DNA from: Thermus caldilimi
GTDB lineage: Bacteria; Deinococcota; Deinococci; Deinococcales; Thermaceae
DNA length: 64,000 nt
Assembly: GCF_004684245.1 (NCBI RefSeq)
Contig: NZ_CP038452.1
Location: 1,040,796 to 1,104,795 of the forward strand
Reading direction: 5' to 3'
Below the pieces are notes generated by a model. The model searched no databases and was not told the DNA's origin. It saw only the letters and a program-made list of their open reading frames with translations. The stretch's first letter is position 1. Every line of letters begins with the position of its first letter. The position numbers and the translations under genes are program-made. Positions 6,872 through 14,900 of this stretch are shown here, piece after piece.

Positions 6872-7363
6872 ATGAGGAAGATTTTGGGAATCCTCGGCGC
6901 CTTGGCCTTAGGCCTCCTGGTCCTGGCCCAGTACGGGGGAGGGGCGACGCAACCCACCTTCCCCTACCCCGAGGGCCACCGGCTCTGGACCCACGTGAAG
7001 AGCATGGAGCTCAGGCCCGGCCACCCCCTCTACGAGAGCTTCGGCGGCCTGCACCACATCTACGTGAACCAGGCGGGGCTAAAGACCTACCTGGAGGGCA
7101 AGAGGACCCCCTTCCCTAAGGGCACGGTCATCGTCTTCGACCTCCTCGAGGCCAAGGCGGAAGGGAACGCCCTCCTGGAAGGCCCTAGGAAGCTCATCGG
7201 CGTTATGGTCAAGGATCCGGACCGCTACCGGGACACGGGGGGCTGGGGGTACTACGCCTTTGGCCCGGACAAGAGGCCCCTCAGCATCGACCCCCAATCC
7301 TGCCACGCCTGCCACCAGGGAGCCGCCCACACCGACTATGTATTCAGCGCCTTCCGGCCCTAA
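6872..7363 (+). CDS. Cytochrome P460 family c-type heme protein, exported
   Basis: The protein has 163 residues. Residues 1-20 are a signal peptide ending L-V-L-A-Q. The heme-binding motif C-H-A-C-H is near the C-terminus (about residue 147), preceded by the G-W-G-Y-Y-A-F and D-P-Q-S-C-H features of the P460/P460-like fold. Members oxidize hydroxylamine or detoxify NO in the periplasm; which applies cannot be read here. The start has an AAGGAGGTGA site. It has its own promoter and lies beside nirJ, nirS and nor genes, which favours an NO-linked role. Confidence 0.8.
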   Translation: MRKILGILGALALGLLVLAQYGGGATQPTFPYPEGHRLWTHVKSMELRPGHPLYESFGGLHHIYVNQAGLKTYLEGKRTPFPKGTVIVFDLLEAKAEGNALLEGPRKLIGVMVKDPDRYRDTGGWGYYAFGPDKRPLSIDPQSCHACHQGAAHTDYVFSAFRP

Positions 7364-7372
7364 GATGGGAGG

Positions 7373-7939
7373 GTGGAGGCTTCGCCAAGCGAACAGCAAG
7401 GGGAAAAACTCGTAACCTTGCTAGAGCGCCTAGCCCAGGCGGAGCGGGCCCTCCTCACCCGAAGGGCACACCGCCTGGGCCTCACCGCCCTCCAGGCCCA
7501 GCTTCTCCTCCACCTCTCCGAAAGGCCCTACGGGGTAGTGGCCCTGGCCGAGCTCCTGGCCCTTACCCCAGCCACGGTAAGCGAAGCCCTTACCACCTTG
7601 GAACGCAAAGGTTTTCTCTCCCGGGCTAAGGATCCGGGGGACGGCCGACGGTGGCTCCTCAAACCCACGGAAAAAGGGCTTAGGATGGCCCAGGCCCTGA
7701 AAGGTTACGCAGGGCCCCTCCACCAAGCCCTGGGGAAGGTATCCCATCAAGAGGGGCTCCTTTTAGGGCTCACGGAGTTATTGGCGGAGCTGGTACGGCA
7801 AGGAACGGTACCCGAAACCGGCCTTTGCCTTACCTGCCGCCACCTACGGCGGGAAGAAGGGTTTTTTTGCGCCCTTCTTAGCCTAGCCCTCACACCTTGG
7901 GACCTCCGCCTTGCCTGCCCGGACCACACACCCGCCTGA
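7373..7939 (+). CDS. MarR-type regulator with a C-terminal cysteine cluster
   Basis: The protein has 188 residues from a GTG start. Residues 10-140 form a MarR winged helix: L-T-A-L-Q-A-Q-L-L-L-H-L, T-P-A-T-V-S-E-A-L-T-T-L-E-R-K-G as recognition helix, then the D-P-G-D-G-R-R wing. After a dimerization helix a tail carries C-x2-C-x10-C-x15-C, a possible metal or Fe-S site not standard for MarR. It follows the P460 gene by nine bases and converges with the nirJ-like gene. It may sense NO, redox state or metal and control this island; that is inference. Confidence 0.8.
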   Translation: MEASPSEQQGEKLVTLLERLAQAERALLTRRAHRLGLTALQAQLLLHLSERPYGVVALAELLALTPATVSEALTTLERKGFLSRAKDPGDGRRWLLKPTEKGLRMAQALKGYAGPLHQALGKVSHQEGLLLGLTELLAELVRQGTVPETGLCLTCRHLRREEGFFCALLSLALTPWDLRLACPDHTPA

Positions 7940-7945
7940 CCCCCT

Positions 7946-9069
7946 TTATCCTGCCGCGGGAACCCTGCCCCGTTCCAGCCAGGCCGGGGGTACATAAACG
8001 CACCGGGGCTCGCTTTGCAGGTAGTCCCCGGTTTCCGCCCAGGCCCTGGCCCGGCTCCCCCCGCACACATAGCGGTACTCACAGACCCCGCACTTCCCCT
8101 TCAGGCGGTCCTTATCGCGCAGCGCCTGGAAGAGGGGGCTATGCCGGTAGATTTCCAGAAGGGGCCTTTCCCGCACGTTCCCCGCATAGACCGGCAGGAA
8201 GCCTGAGGGAGCCACGTCCCCGGTGGCGGACACGAAGACAAAGCCGTTTCCGTCCGTAACCCCCAGCCGCGAGTGCTCCATGCCGTCTTGGAAATACTCC
8301 CGGTACATGCTCTCCCCCGCCGCCAGGGCCCGGTCCTGCGCACCCGCTTCCCGCCGCTTTTGCAACACCACCCGGCGAAAGTGGTGGGCCTCGGTGGTTT
8401 TGACGTGGAAGGGATAGGAGAGGGCAACCTGGTAAAGCCAGTGGAGCACCTCCTCAAACTGCCGGGCGGAGAGTTGCCTGAGAAGGGCTCCCCGCCCTAC
8501 TGGAACCAGAAAAAAGAGGCTCCAAAGGACCACCCCCTTCCCGGCTAGCAGATCGGGCAAAGCCTGGATCTCCGGCCAGTTCTCCCGGGTCACGGTGGTG
8601 TTCACCTGGGTAGGAAGCCCCGCCTCCTTGGCCCAGTCCAGGGCCGCCAGGGTCCGGGCAAAGGTGCCTTCCTCTCCCCGAAAGGCGTCGTGGCTCTGGG
8701 GGCTAGCCCCGTCCAGGGAAAGGGCCAGCCGGGTCACCCCGGCCTCCTTGAGCTGGAAGACCTTCTCCCGGGTGAAGAGGGGGTGGCCGCCGGGGTGAGG
8801 CCCACCTTCAGGCCCAGCTCCCGGGCCTTTTGGATGAGGGAAAGGAGGTCGGGACGGGCCAAGGGGTCCCCTCCGGTGAGGAGCAGGAGGGGCTTGGGGC
8901 GGTAGGTGGCCACCTCCTCGATGAGTCGCAAGCCCTCGTCCGTGGAAAGCTCCCCGGGCAGGGGGTGGGGCATGGCGGAAGCCCGGCAGTGACGGCAGGC
9001 GAGGAGACAGGCGTTGGTCACCTCCCAGGCGACCAGATAAGGGTACTGGGCGAACTCGGGACGCTCCAT
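7946..9069 (-). pseudogene. nirJ: NirJ-like radical SAM protein (heme d1 maturation), frameshifted
   Basis: The N-terminal part starts at ATG 9069 and has the radical SAM motif C-L-L-A-C-R-H-C near residue 22 and L-L-T-G-G-D-P-L near 65. That frame ends at 8734. The rest (L-A-L-S-L-D-G-A ... and a C-terminal C-G-V-C-E-Y-R-Y-V-C-G-G cluster) is in another frame down to 7946. One extra base in the five-base run at 8779-8783 would join them into a protein of about 373 residues. NirJ removes propionate side chains during heme d1 synthesis, which NirS next door needs. A related radical SAM activity is possible. The break may be a sequencing error because nirS looks intact. Confidence 0.75.
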
Positions 9070-9075
9070 AGGGCC

Positions 9076-9081
9076 AAGCTA
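9076..9081 (-). promoter_or_regulatory. -10 box of a leaderless promoter (nirJ-like gene)
   Basis: TAGCTT on the minus strand is followed by six bases and then the ATG at 9069. There is no Shine-Dalgarno sequence. Confidence 0.55.
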
Positions 9082-9103
9082 ACCGGAAGACCCCTTGCCA
9101 GCC

Positions 9104-9117
9104 ATGACCGGGATCAA
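9104..9117. promoter_or_regulatory. Crp/Fnr-type operator upstream of the nirJ-like gene
   Basis: ATGACC-GG-GATCAA is centred at 9110.5, exactly -41.5 from the ATG at 9069, which the -10 box marks as the likely transcription start. It lies in the 95-base gap between nirS and the nirJ-like gene, so the latter has its own regulated promoter. Confidence 0.65.
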
Positions 9118-9164
9118 GGCCAGGCGGGGAGCGTTTGGATGCTCCCCGCCCTCAACCCAGGAGG

Positions 9165-10775
9165 CTAATAGATGTCGTAAGCGGTGTTGTACACGTTGAA
9201 CTTGCCCGTGGGGGTGCGCACCCAGTCCCCAGTGATGCGGGCCTTCTCCTTCAGGGTGAGGGCGTCGTAGACCACGATAAAGGTGGGGGTGTCCTTGGCG
9301 CCCCAAGCGGAGACCCAGATCTCGGTCCCGCCCTTGTTGAACTCGGGATGCACCATGCGGGCCTTGAGCTCCTGGGCTTTCGGCACCTCCCAACACTTGG
9401 TAACCTCCAGCTTGCGCTTGTCTATGGCGCAGAGGCTAGCCGCCGCCTGGGGGCTTGGGCTCATGGGGAAGTCCACGATGACCCAGGGGCTGTTGGGGTG
9501 GGTCTTGATGAAGAGGGTGCCGGCGTAGGGGAGGGTGATCCGCTTGACCACCTTCCAGGCGTACTGGGGATGCCTCTCGGGATCCACCCCCACCACGGTC
9601 ACCTCGGGGCTGCCGATGTTCCCCGTAGCCCAAACGGGCCCGTAAGTGGGATGCTCCCAGTTGGAGCCCCGGCCCGGGTGGGGCCTGACCCCCGCCTCCA
9701 CCTCAGCGGTGAACTCCCGGGTCTTGGTATCGATGACGATCAGCTTGTTCAAGGCGTTGGCCGCCACGATGAAGTAGCGCTTCAGAGCCCAGCCCCCATC
9801 GTGCAGGAAAAGGTCGGTGTCGATCATGGTGATGGGCAGGGGCCGGCCCTTCTTATGCAGATTGGAGTAGTCCACCAGCCAAGTCTGGCCCGACTCCTTG
9901 AGGTTTACGATCCACTCGGGGTTAAAGTGGCTGGCCACGATGGCCGCCACCCGGGCTTCCGTCACCAGTTCCCCGGCCCCCTTGGCGTAGGAGATGGTGG
10001 AGACCATCTTGAGGGGCTCGAGGGTCAGGCCATCCAGGACCACCATGGTGGGCGGCCAGTAGCACCCCACCACCGCGTACTTGTCCTCGTAACCCTTAAA
10101 CTTGCTGGACTCGATGGAACGGGCGTCCACGCAGGGCTTGGACTCGGCCACCACCTGGGGCGGGTTCATCCAAAGATCGATGAGGCTCGCTTTCCCATCC
10201 CGGCCGATGGCCATGAAGTAGCGGCCCGTGGCCGAGGAGCGCAGGATGTGGGTGGCGAAACCCGTGGGCACGATGGCGACCAGTTCCTTCTTGTCCCCGT
10301 CGATGATGGCCACCTGACCGGTATCCCGGAGCACCTGGCCGAAGAAGTTCTGCCAGTTGCGGTTATGGAGCGGTTTGGTGGGCCGCTTTTCCGGAGGAAC
10401 CTGCACCTTCCAGGTCTTCCGGATCTCCTCAAAGGTGGGGACCGGAGGCGCCGGGGGCTGCTCCAAAAGGAAGCGGGCCACAAGCTCGATATCCTTTTCC
10501 TTAAGAATCCCCTGCCGTCCCCAATCGGGCATGCCCCCAGGCAGGCCGCCGAAGATCACCGCCTTCAGGTACTCCACCCCCTTTTCCGCCATCTTCTTGG
10601 GGTCAAGGGCGGGACCCGTGGCTCCCTTCCGCAACACCCCATGACAACCTGCGCAGCGGTCAAAGTAGATTTTAGCTGCCTCCTCCTTTTCCACCGGATT
10701 TAGGGGTGCCGGAGCCTGGGCCAAGGCCAAAGCCCCTACCAACAGAAAGCCTAATAGGTCTAACCTCATCCTCAT
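9165..10775 (-). CDS. nirS: Cytochrome cd1 nitrite reductase
   Basis: NirS reduces nitrite to NO in the periplasm. The protein has 536 residues. Residues 1-20 form a signal peptide ending A-L-A-Q; the heme c motif C-A-G-C-H is at about 41-45 with Y-F-D-R before it. Residues 140-536 form the d1-heme eight-blade propeller with the repeats G-D-K-K-E-L-V-A-I, G-R-Y-F-M-A-I-G-R-D-G and H-P-E-F-N-K-G-G-T-E-I-W typical of NirS. The start at 10775 is chosen over the GTG-rich upstream codons because GGAGGTGA lies five bases before it. The frame is complete. It needs heme d1, so the broken state of the nearby nirJ-like gene matters. Confidence 0.93.
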   Translation of the reverse strand: MRMRLDLLGFLLVGALALAQAPAPLNPVEKEEAAKIYFDRCAGCHGVLRKGATGPALDPKKMAEKGVEYLKAVIFGGLPGGMPDWGRQGILKEKDIELVARFLLEQPPAPPVPTFEEIRKTWKVQVPPEKRPTKPLHNRNWQNFFGQVLRDTGQVAIIDGDKKELVAIVPTGFATHILRSSATGRYFMAIGRDGKASLIDLWMNPPQVVAESKPCVDARSIESSKFKGYEDKYAVVGCYWPPTMVVLDGLTLEPLKMVSTISYAKGAGELVTEARVAAIVASHFNPEWIVNLKESGQTWLVDYSNLHKKGRPLPITMIDTDLFLHDGGWALKRYFIVAANALNKLIVIDTKTREFTAEVEAGVRPHPGRGSNWEHPTYGPVWATGNIGSPEVTVVGVDPERHPQYAWKVVKRITLPYAGTLFIKTHPNSPWVIVDFPMSPSPQAAASLCAIDKRKLEVTKCWEVPKAQELKARMVHPEFNKGGTEIWVSAWGAKDTPTFIVVYDALTLKEKARITGDWVRTPTGKFNVYNTAYDIY

Positions 10776-10870
10776 GGCTTTCACCTCCAGCAACTAGGAT
10801 AGAGAACTCCGAGTAGTACAGATGTCCTATGGCCAAAGTCCCTACAAAACTCCGCGCTGAAACAAGGAAA

Positions 10871-10892
10871 CCGGACCCCAGATGGGGTCCGG
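10871..10892 (-). terminator. Hairpin terminator after norH
   Basis: CCGGACCCC-AGAT-GGGGTCCGG is a perfect 9-bp stem with a 4-base loop. On the minus strand it is followed by a T-rich stretch (TTTCCTTGTTT). It separates norCBH from nirS. Confidence 0.8.
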
Positions 10893-10907
10893 CACGGGAA
10901 GGAAAGC

Positions 10908-11204
10908 CTAATGGGCGTGCTCCTTCTCGTGAAAGGTGGTCACCACCCACCACATCCCTTGGGGAATGAATAGGTAGACCATGGAGCTGAAGGCGATCAG
11001 GTACTTCCAGAAGGGGTCCAGGTAGGGTGGCAGGATCATGCCCAAAGCCCCCAGGGCCTGCAAGGCGGCGAAGAGGTAGGAGAAAGCAACAACGGCAGGC
11101 CTCCCCAGCATCCGCCCCAGGGCGTAGAACATGGCGTAGAACCCTGCGGCGGAAACCATGAGCATCCCATAGAGCATCAGGTCCCGCACCGCCTCGCTAG
11201 TCAT
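10908..11204 (-). CDS. Small membrane protein of the nor operon (NorH-like)
   Basis: The protein has 98 residues and three hydrophobic helices, the last ending W-W-V-V-T-T-F-H. It starts at ATG 11204 with GGAGGTG upstream, eight bases inside the end of norB, so it is translationally coupled to the reductase. As I recall, Thermus nor operons carry such a third gene called norH; I rely on position and topology, not on a motif. A role in assembly, quinol access or stability of the NO reductase is likely. Confidence 0.6.
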   Translation of the reverse strand: MTSEAVRDLMLYGMLMVSAAGFYAMFYALGRMLGRPAVVAFSYLFAALQALGALGMILPPYLDPFWKYLIAFSSMVYLFIPQGMWWVVTTFHEKEHAH

Positions 11205-12627
11205 GGGCCCCCACCTCCTTGGGCACCTTGGCCTCGCCCTTGCCGATGGTCGCCACATCCCAGAGAAGGACCAGGTAGCTCACCAGGAAGAAGACCCCAA
11301 AGACGAAGCGCCAGACCATGCCGTTTTGGAACCAGGGATGCTGCTGGGCGTCTATGTAAGCCTGCCAGGTGCTGCCTCCGATGGCCCGCTCCACCATGGT
11401 CTGGGTGAAGCCAGCCACGGTCATGGCCGCGGACATGCCAAAGATGCTCACCACCATCAGCACAAACGCCCACTTCCAGAGCTTAGAGTCAAAACGGGGA
11501 AGCTCAGGACGACGCACCTGGTGAAGGGCCATGTAGATCACCGTGAGGATGGCGGTAACGTACGCCCCAAAGAAGGCCAGGTGGCCGTGGGCCGGGGCCA
11601 GCTGGGTGCCGTGGGAGTACAGGTTGATCTGGGGCAGGGTCTGCATGAACCCCCAGACCCCGGCGCCGATGAAGTTGCCGAAGGCTTGGGCGATGGCCCA
11701 GAAGAGGGCGGGCTGGTTCACGGTCTGCATGCGGTGGACTCCAGCGTCGTAGACGGCGTGGACCACCATGGCCACCAGGGGTATGGGCTCGAGGGCGCTA
11801 AAGAACCCCCCTAGGCCCAACCAGTACTCCGGGGTGCCGATCCAGAAGTAGTGGTGCCCAAGGCCCAGGATCCCGGTGCCGAAGACCAAGGCCACCTCCA
11901 GGTAAAGCCAAGTCTCCACGATGCGCCGGGGGGTACCCAAGAGGTGCATGAGGGCCATGGCCATGATGGAGCCCACCAGCACCTCCCAGGTGGCCTCCAC
12001 CCAAAGGTGGACCACCCACCACCAGAAGTACTGGTCCATGGAGATGTTGGGGGTATAGTGCATGCCGGCGGTGTAGAGCCCGGCCAGGGCCACCAGGTCG
12101 AACATGAGGACCGCCACCACCCCGGTGATGCGCTTGGCCTTGAGGGCGGTGGCCACCACGTTGTAGAGGAAGACGGTCATCACCGCAACGATGCCGAAAT
12201 CCGCCCAGCGGGGGGCCTCGATGTACTCCCGGCCCTCGGTGATGAACCATAGGGTAAAGGCATTGCCCGGCCCGTACTGCACGAGGAGGTAGACCAGGAC
12301 CACGATGCCCACCGCGGCGATGAGGGTGAAAAAGGCGAATCGGGCGAGCCGGATGCCCACCACCTCCCGCCCGAGCTCCAGGGGCAAGAACCAGTATACG
12401 CCCCCCATGAAGCCTAAAAGGAGCCAGACGATCATGGCGTTGATGTGGAGCATCCGGTTGGTCACGAAGTTAAGCTTGCCGTAGAGGAAATTGGGGTCTA
12501 GGTACTGCCAGGCCGCCAGCAGACCGAAAAGAACCTGGGCCCCAAAAAGGGCCAGGGCCACCCAGAAGTACCAAAGGGCCAGCTTCTGGGACTCGTAGAG
12601 TTTTCCTTGCGGTACAGCTTGGGTCAT
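11197..12627 (-). CDS. norB: Nitric oxide reductase large subunit
   Basis: NorB reduces two NO to N2O at a heme b3-FeB centre in the membrane. The protein has 476 residues and about 12 helices. The low-spin heme ligand region R-M-L-H-I-N-A-M-I-V-W is near residue 60. The FeB region V-V-H-L-W-V-E-A-T-W-E has the histidine and the glutamates that mark NOR rather than oxidase. L-G-H-H-Y-F-W and G-H-L-A-F-F-G supply further ligands. It starts after GGAGGTG, ten bases past norC, and overlaps norH. It is complete. Confidence 0.93.
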   Translation of the reverse strand: MTQAVPQGKLYESQKLALWYFWVALALFGAQVLFGLLAAWQYLDPNFLYGKLNFVTNRMLHINAMIVWLLLGFMGGVYWFLPLELGREVVGIRLARFAFFTLIAAVGIVVLVYLLVQYGPGNAFTLWFITEGREYIEAPRWADFGIVAVMTVFLYNVVATALKAKRITGVVAVLMFDLVALAGLYTAGMHYTPNISMDQYFWWWVVHLWVEATWEVLVGSIMAMALMHLLGTPRRIVETWLYLEVALVFGTGILGLGHHYFWIGTPEYWLGLGGFFSALEPIPLVAMVVHAVYDAGVHRMQTVNQPALFWAIAQAFGNFIGAGVWGFMQTLPQINLYSHGTQLAPAHGHLAFFGAYVTAILTVIYMALHQVRRPELPRFDSKLWKWAFVLMVVSIFGMSAAMTVAGFTQTMVERAIGGSTWQAYIDAQQHPWFQNGMVWRFVFGVFFLVSYLVLLWDVATIGKGEAKVPKEVGAHD

Positions 12628-12637
12628 GGGACACCTC

Positions 12638-13303
12638 CTACTGCGCCCCGGCGAAGCGGTCGGGGAAGCCGTTGGTATCGATGGCTGACATCCACTTCAA
12701 GAAGGCCACCAAAGCCTTAGCCTCCTCCTCGGTTAGACCGAGGTTGGGCATCCGGCGGACAAAGGTGGGATAGCGGTTTGGGTGTTGAAGCCATTCCGCC
12801 ATGGCCTCCTCCTTGGTGGCCTTGCCGGTCATGCCCTTGACCATGGTCTCCCACTTGGGATCCAACCAGGCGCGGGTGAGGTCCGGAGCGAAATAGGCCC
12901 CGTTGCCTAAAAGGGTGTGGCAGTCCATGCAGTTGCGGCTTTGCAAGGTCATCTTGCCCTTGTTGACCAGAGCGTAGGCCTCCTCCTCGCTCCAAATCTT
13001 GCCGAAAAACCCCACCTCCTCCCCAATGACCGGGATATCCCGGCGCTTCTCGTAGTCCCGCTTGAGCCCAATGGTCCTGTTGATCACGGTATAGGCTGGC
13101 ACCCGGGCCGAGCCTTCCCGGATCTGGTTCAGGGAATCAATGGTCAAATAGACCAGGATCCCGGTCATGATGAGGGAACTAACCACGGCAGCGTTGCGCC
13201 AGAAGCGGGGCTCGAGCCACCCGGACCCTCGGGAAAGCCATAGGGTGAGGATTACGGTGGCGAAGAGGGCTCCGATGGTGGTTTCTATCCAGCCAATCTC
13301 CAT
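12638..13303 (-). CDS. norC: Nitric oxide reductase cytochrome c subunit
   Basis: The protein has 221 residues. The heme c motif C-M-D-C-H is at about 125-129 with an R-R-M-P-N methionine ligand near 182. Two hydrophobic segments (1-24 and 36-57) precede the soluble domain, whereas the classical NorC has one. It takes electrons from donors outside the membrane and passes them to NorB. A clear AGGAGGTTAAGGT site precedes ATG 13303. A Crp/Fnr-type palindrome is centred 64.5 bases upstream, so the whole norCBH unit is probably switched on with the rest of the island. Confidence 0.92.
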   Translation of the reverse strand: MEIGWIETTIGALFATVILTLWLSRGSGWLEPRFWRNAAVVSSLIMTGILVYLTIDSLNQIREGSARVPAYTVINRTIGLKRDYEKRRDIPVIGEEVGFFGKIWSEEEAYALVNKGKMTLQSRNCMDCHTLLGNGAYFAPDLTRAWLDPKWETMVKGMTGKATKEEAMAEWLQHPNRYPTFVRRMPNLGLTEEEAKALVAFLKWMSAIDTNGFPDRFAGAQ

Positions 13304-13360
13304 ACCTTAACCTCCTTTCACCTCCAGCTCATAAACTCGGACCTATAGGGCGCCTTTTCC

Positions 13361-13374
13361 ATGACTCAGGTCAA
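13361..13374. promoter_or_regulatory. Crp/Fnr-type operator upstream of norC
   Basis: ATGACT-CA-GGTCAA has the TGA-N8-TCA core. The gap 13304-13538 also holds an A/T-rich patch at 13331-13336 that could be the nor -10 box; I see nothing else convincing in its right half. Confidence 0.6.
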
Positions 13375-13525
13375 GGGCAAAAGTCCCTGGGGACACCCGC
13401 CTGGCTCCGTGTCGGCGCAGGGATTCCTGGGAAGCCGTCGAAGCGGGCTCGATTATTCTTGCGACACCTGTCCCAAATGGGGATAACCCTTGATGCCAGT
13501 CGAAGCCAATTCTTTAGGGAAAGGG

Positions 13526-13531
13526 TATTTT
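13526..13531 (+). promoter_or_regulatory. -10 box of a leaderless promoter (YbaN-like gene)
   Basis: TATTTT, seven bases, then ATG 13539. Confidence 0.45.
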
Positions 13532-13538
13532 GAGGCCT

Positions 13539-13898
13539 ATGAAGGTGGCTTTTCTCGGCCTGGGCTTCCTCTTCGTCGGGCTGGGTTTTTTGGGGGCCTT
13601 CCTCCCCCTCCTCCCTGCCACCCCTTTCTTCCTGGTGGCGGCCTACCTCTTCTCCCGAAGCCACCCCCGCCTCGAGGCCTGGCTTCTCTCCTTACCCCAG
13701 GTGGGTCCCCTGGTGCGGAACTACCGGGCGGGCCGGGGCATCCCCCGAAAGGCTAAGCTCCTGGCCACAGGCATGGCTTTGGGGGCCGCAACCCTCAGCG
13801 CCTACGGCCTGCCCCACCCCGCGGGCCGGGCCCTGGTCCTCCTCCTCGTGGGCTACGGCCTCTACTTCCTCTGGCGGCGGGTGCGGACCTCGCATTAG
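13539..13898 (+). CDS. YbaN/DUF454 family small membrane protein
   Basis: The protein has 119 residues. The N-terminal hairpin of two helices has the family segment G-F-L-G-A-F-L-P-L-L-P-A-T-P-F-F-L-V. A P-L-V-R-N-Y-R-A-G-R-G-I stretch follows, and two more hydrophobic helices close the protein. The family has no settled function; members often sit near heme or NO genes. It is the first plus-strand gene right of norC and may share that divergent control region. Confidence 0.8.
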   Translation: MKVAFLGLGFLFVGLGFLGAFLPLLPATPFFLVAAYLFSRSHPRLEAWLLSLPQVGPLVRNYRAGRGIPRKAKLLATGMALGAATLSAYGLPHPAGRALVLLLVGYGLYFLWRRVRTSH

Positions 13899-13922
13899 GA
13901 GGAAATCCCCTGCCCGAAGGCT

Positions 13923-13928
13923 TACCAT
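13923..13928 (+). promoter_or_regulatory. -10 box of a leaderless promoter (Rrf2 gene)
   Basis: TACCAT, six bases (GAGGCC), then ATG 13935. Confidence 0.5.
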
Positions 13929-13934
13929 GAGGCC

Positions 13935-14360
13935 ATGGCCCTGCGTAGCCTCCTCAAGCGGGAAGAGTCCTACGCCCTCCACGCCCTTTTGCTCCTGGCG
14001 GAGGAACCGGGGCTTGGCGCGGCGGAGATCGCCAGGAAGCTCAAAGCTCCCCCCGCCTTCATGGCCAAGGTCCTCTCCAAGCTGGCCAAGGCGGGCCTGG
14101 TGGAAAGCCGCATGGGCCGAACCGGGGGGGTGTGGCTCCGGGTTCCCCCAGAGGAGGTCACCCTCCTCAAGGTGATGGAAAGCCTCTTCGGCCCAGTGGC
14201 CCTGGACCTCTGCGCCACCCTGAGGCGCTGCCCCACGGAGGAAAGGCGGGGGTTCTGCCACCTCAAGCCCAACCTGGTGCGTCTAAACCAGGAAATCCGT
14301 AGGGCCTTTGCCAGCCTCACCCTCAAGGACCTCCTGCCCGAAGCACCCAAGGAGGCTTGA
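13935..14360 (+). CDS. Rrf2-family Fe-S type regulator (NsrR/IscR-like)
   Basis: The protein has 141 residues. The winged helix spans residues 1-75 with Y-A-L-H-A-L-L-L-L-A and I-A-R-K-L-K-A-P-P-A-F-M-A-K-V-L-S-K-L-A-K as helix-turn-helix. Three cysteines follow as C-x5-C-x8-C near residues 95-110, the position of the Fe-S ligands in NsrR, RirA and IscR. NsrR uses such a cluster to sense NO. It is followed by a DUF542 gene and NO-related genes, so an NO-sensing repressor is the best guess. The closest subfamily cannot be fixed by eye. Confidence 0.8.
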   Translation: MALRSLLKREESYALHALLLLAEEPGLGAAEIARKLKAPPAFMAKVLSKLAKAGLVESRMGRTGGVWLRVPPEEVTLLKVMESLFGPVALDLCATLRRCPTEERRGFCHLKPNLVRLNQEIRRAFASLTLKDLLPEAPKEA

Positions 14361-14370
14361 TCTAGGTCAT
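14357..14370. promoter_or_regulatory. Crp/Fnr-type operator upstream of the DUF542 gene
   Basis: TTGATC-TA-GGTCAT overlaps the Rrf2 stop codon. Its centre is 43.5 bases from the DUF542 ATG at 14407. A weak -10 (AAGGCT) lies seven bases before that ATG, so this may be another leaderless activator-dependent start. Confidence 0.55.
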
Positions 14371-14406
14371 AGCGAGGAAATCCCTAAGAGCCCAAGGCTA
14401 AGGGGT

Positions 14407-14607
14407 ATGGAAGGGATCACCCTGAAGACCACAGTGAACGAAATCCTTAGGCACTTCCCCGAAACGGTAGGGCTTCTAAGCGGGCTTGGCCTGGACACCT
14501 GCTGCGGTGGGGCAGAGCCCCTGGAGGAGGCGGCCAAGGCCGCAGGCCAGGACCCGGAGGCCGTGCTCCGGGCCTTGGAGGCTTTCTTGGAGGAGGAAAA
14601 GGCATGA
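14407..14607 (+). CDS. Standalone DUF542 domain (ScdA/RIC N-terminal type)
   Basis: The protein has 66 residues. It shows the domain signature T-T-V-N-E-I-L-R-H-F-P-E-T-V near the start and L-G-L-D-T-C-C-G-G at residues 30-38. In ScdA/YtfE/RIC proteins this domain sits before a diiron hemerythrin domain and the whole protein helps repair Fe-S clusters after NO damage. Here it stands alone, and a hemerythrin domain is encoded separately at 756-1328. Its stop overlaps the next ATG (ATGA). Confidence 0.85.
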   Translation: MEGITLKTTVNEILRHFPETVGLLSGLGLDTCCGGAEPLEEAAKAAGQDPEAVLRALEAFLEEEKA

Positions 14608-14900
14608 ACCTCCGGGAGAAGGCCCGCTACGGAGCGGTGCGGGGGGTGGAGCTCCTCGCCGACCACCCGGAGGTGCGCCTGGTCCTCTTTAGCCTGCAAC
14701 AGGGGCAGGAGGTACGGGGCCAAGGGGAGCCCAGGGTGCACCTCGTCTGCCTCGAGGGGGAGGGCATCTTGTGGGCTGGGGAACGGAGCCTCCCCGCCAC
14801 CCCCGGTACCCTCATGGCCGCAGAGCCGGGGGAAGCCCATGGGGCCAAGGCCGGGGAGGGAACCTTTTTGGTGCTTGGCATCATCACCCCCAGGCCATGA
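14604..14900 (+). CDS. Small cupin protein
   Basis: The protein has 98 residues and one cupin barrel: V-R-L-V-L-F-S-L-Q-Q-G-Q-E-V, a V-C-L-E-G-E-G-I-L strand turn and P-G-T-L-M-A-A-E-P-G-E-A-H near residue 67-79, where one metal-ligand histidine is kept. It overlaps its neighbours by ATGA at both ends, so DUF542, cupin and the mini oxidase-like protein are made together. The ligand is not known. Confidence 0.75.
   Translation: MNLREKARYGAVRGVELLADHPEVRLVLFSLQQGQEVRGQGEPRVHLVCLEGEGILWAGERSLPATPGTLMAAEPGEAHGAKAGEGTFLVLGIITPRP

Noticed and set aside
9135-10703. A 522-residue plus-strand open frame opposite nirS
   Set aside because: It mirrors nirS codons at high GC, is rich in G, H and V without domain features, and has no ribosome site. 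It is a shadow frame.
14308-14406. An N-terminal extension of the DUF542 protein
   Set aside because: The upstream codons overlap the Rrf2 gene and the operator; the domain starts at ATG 14407.
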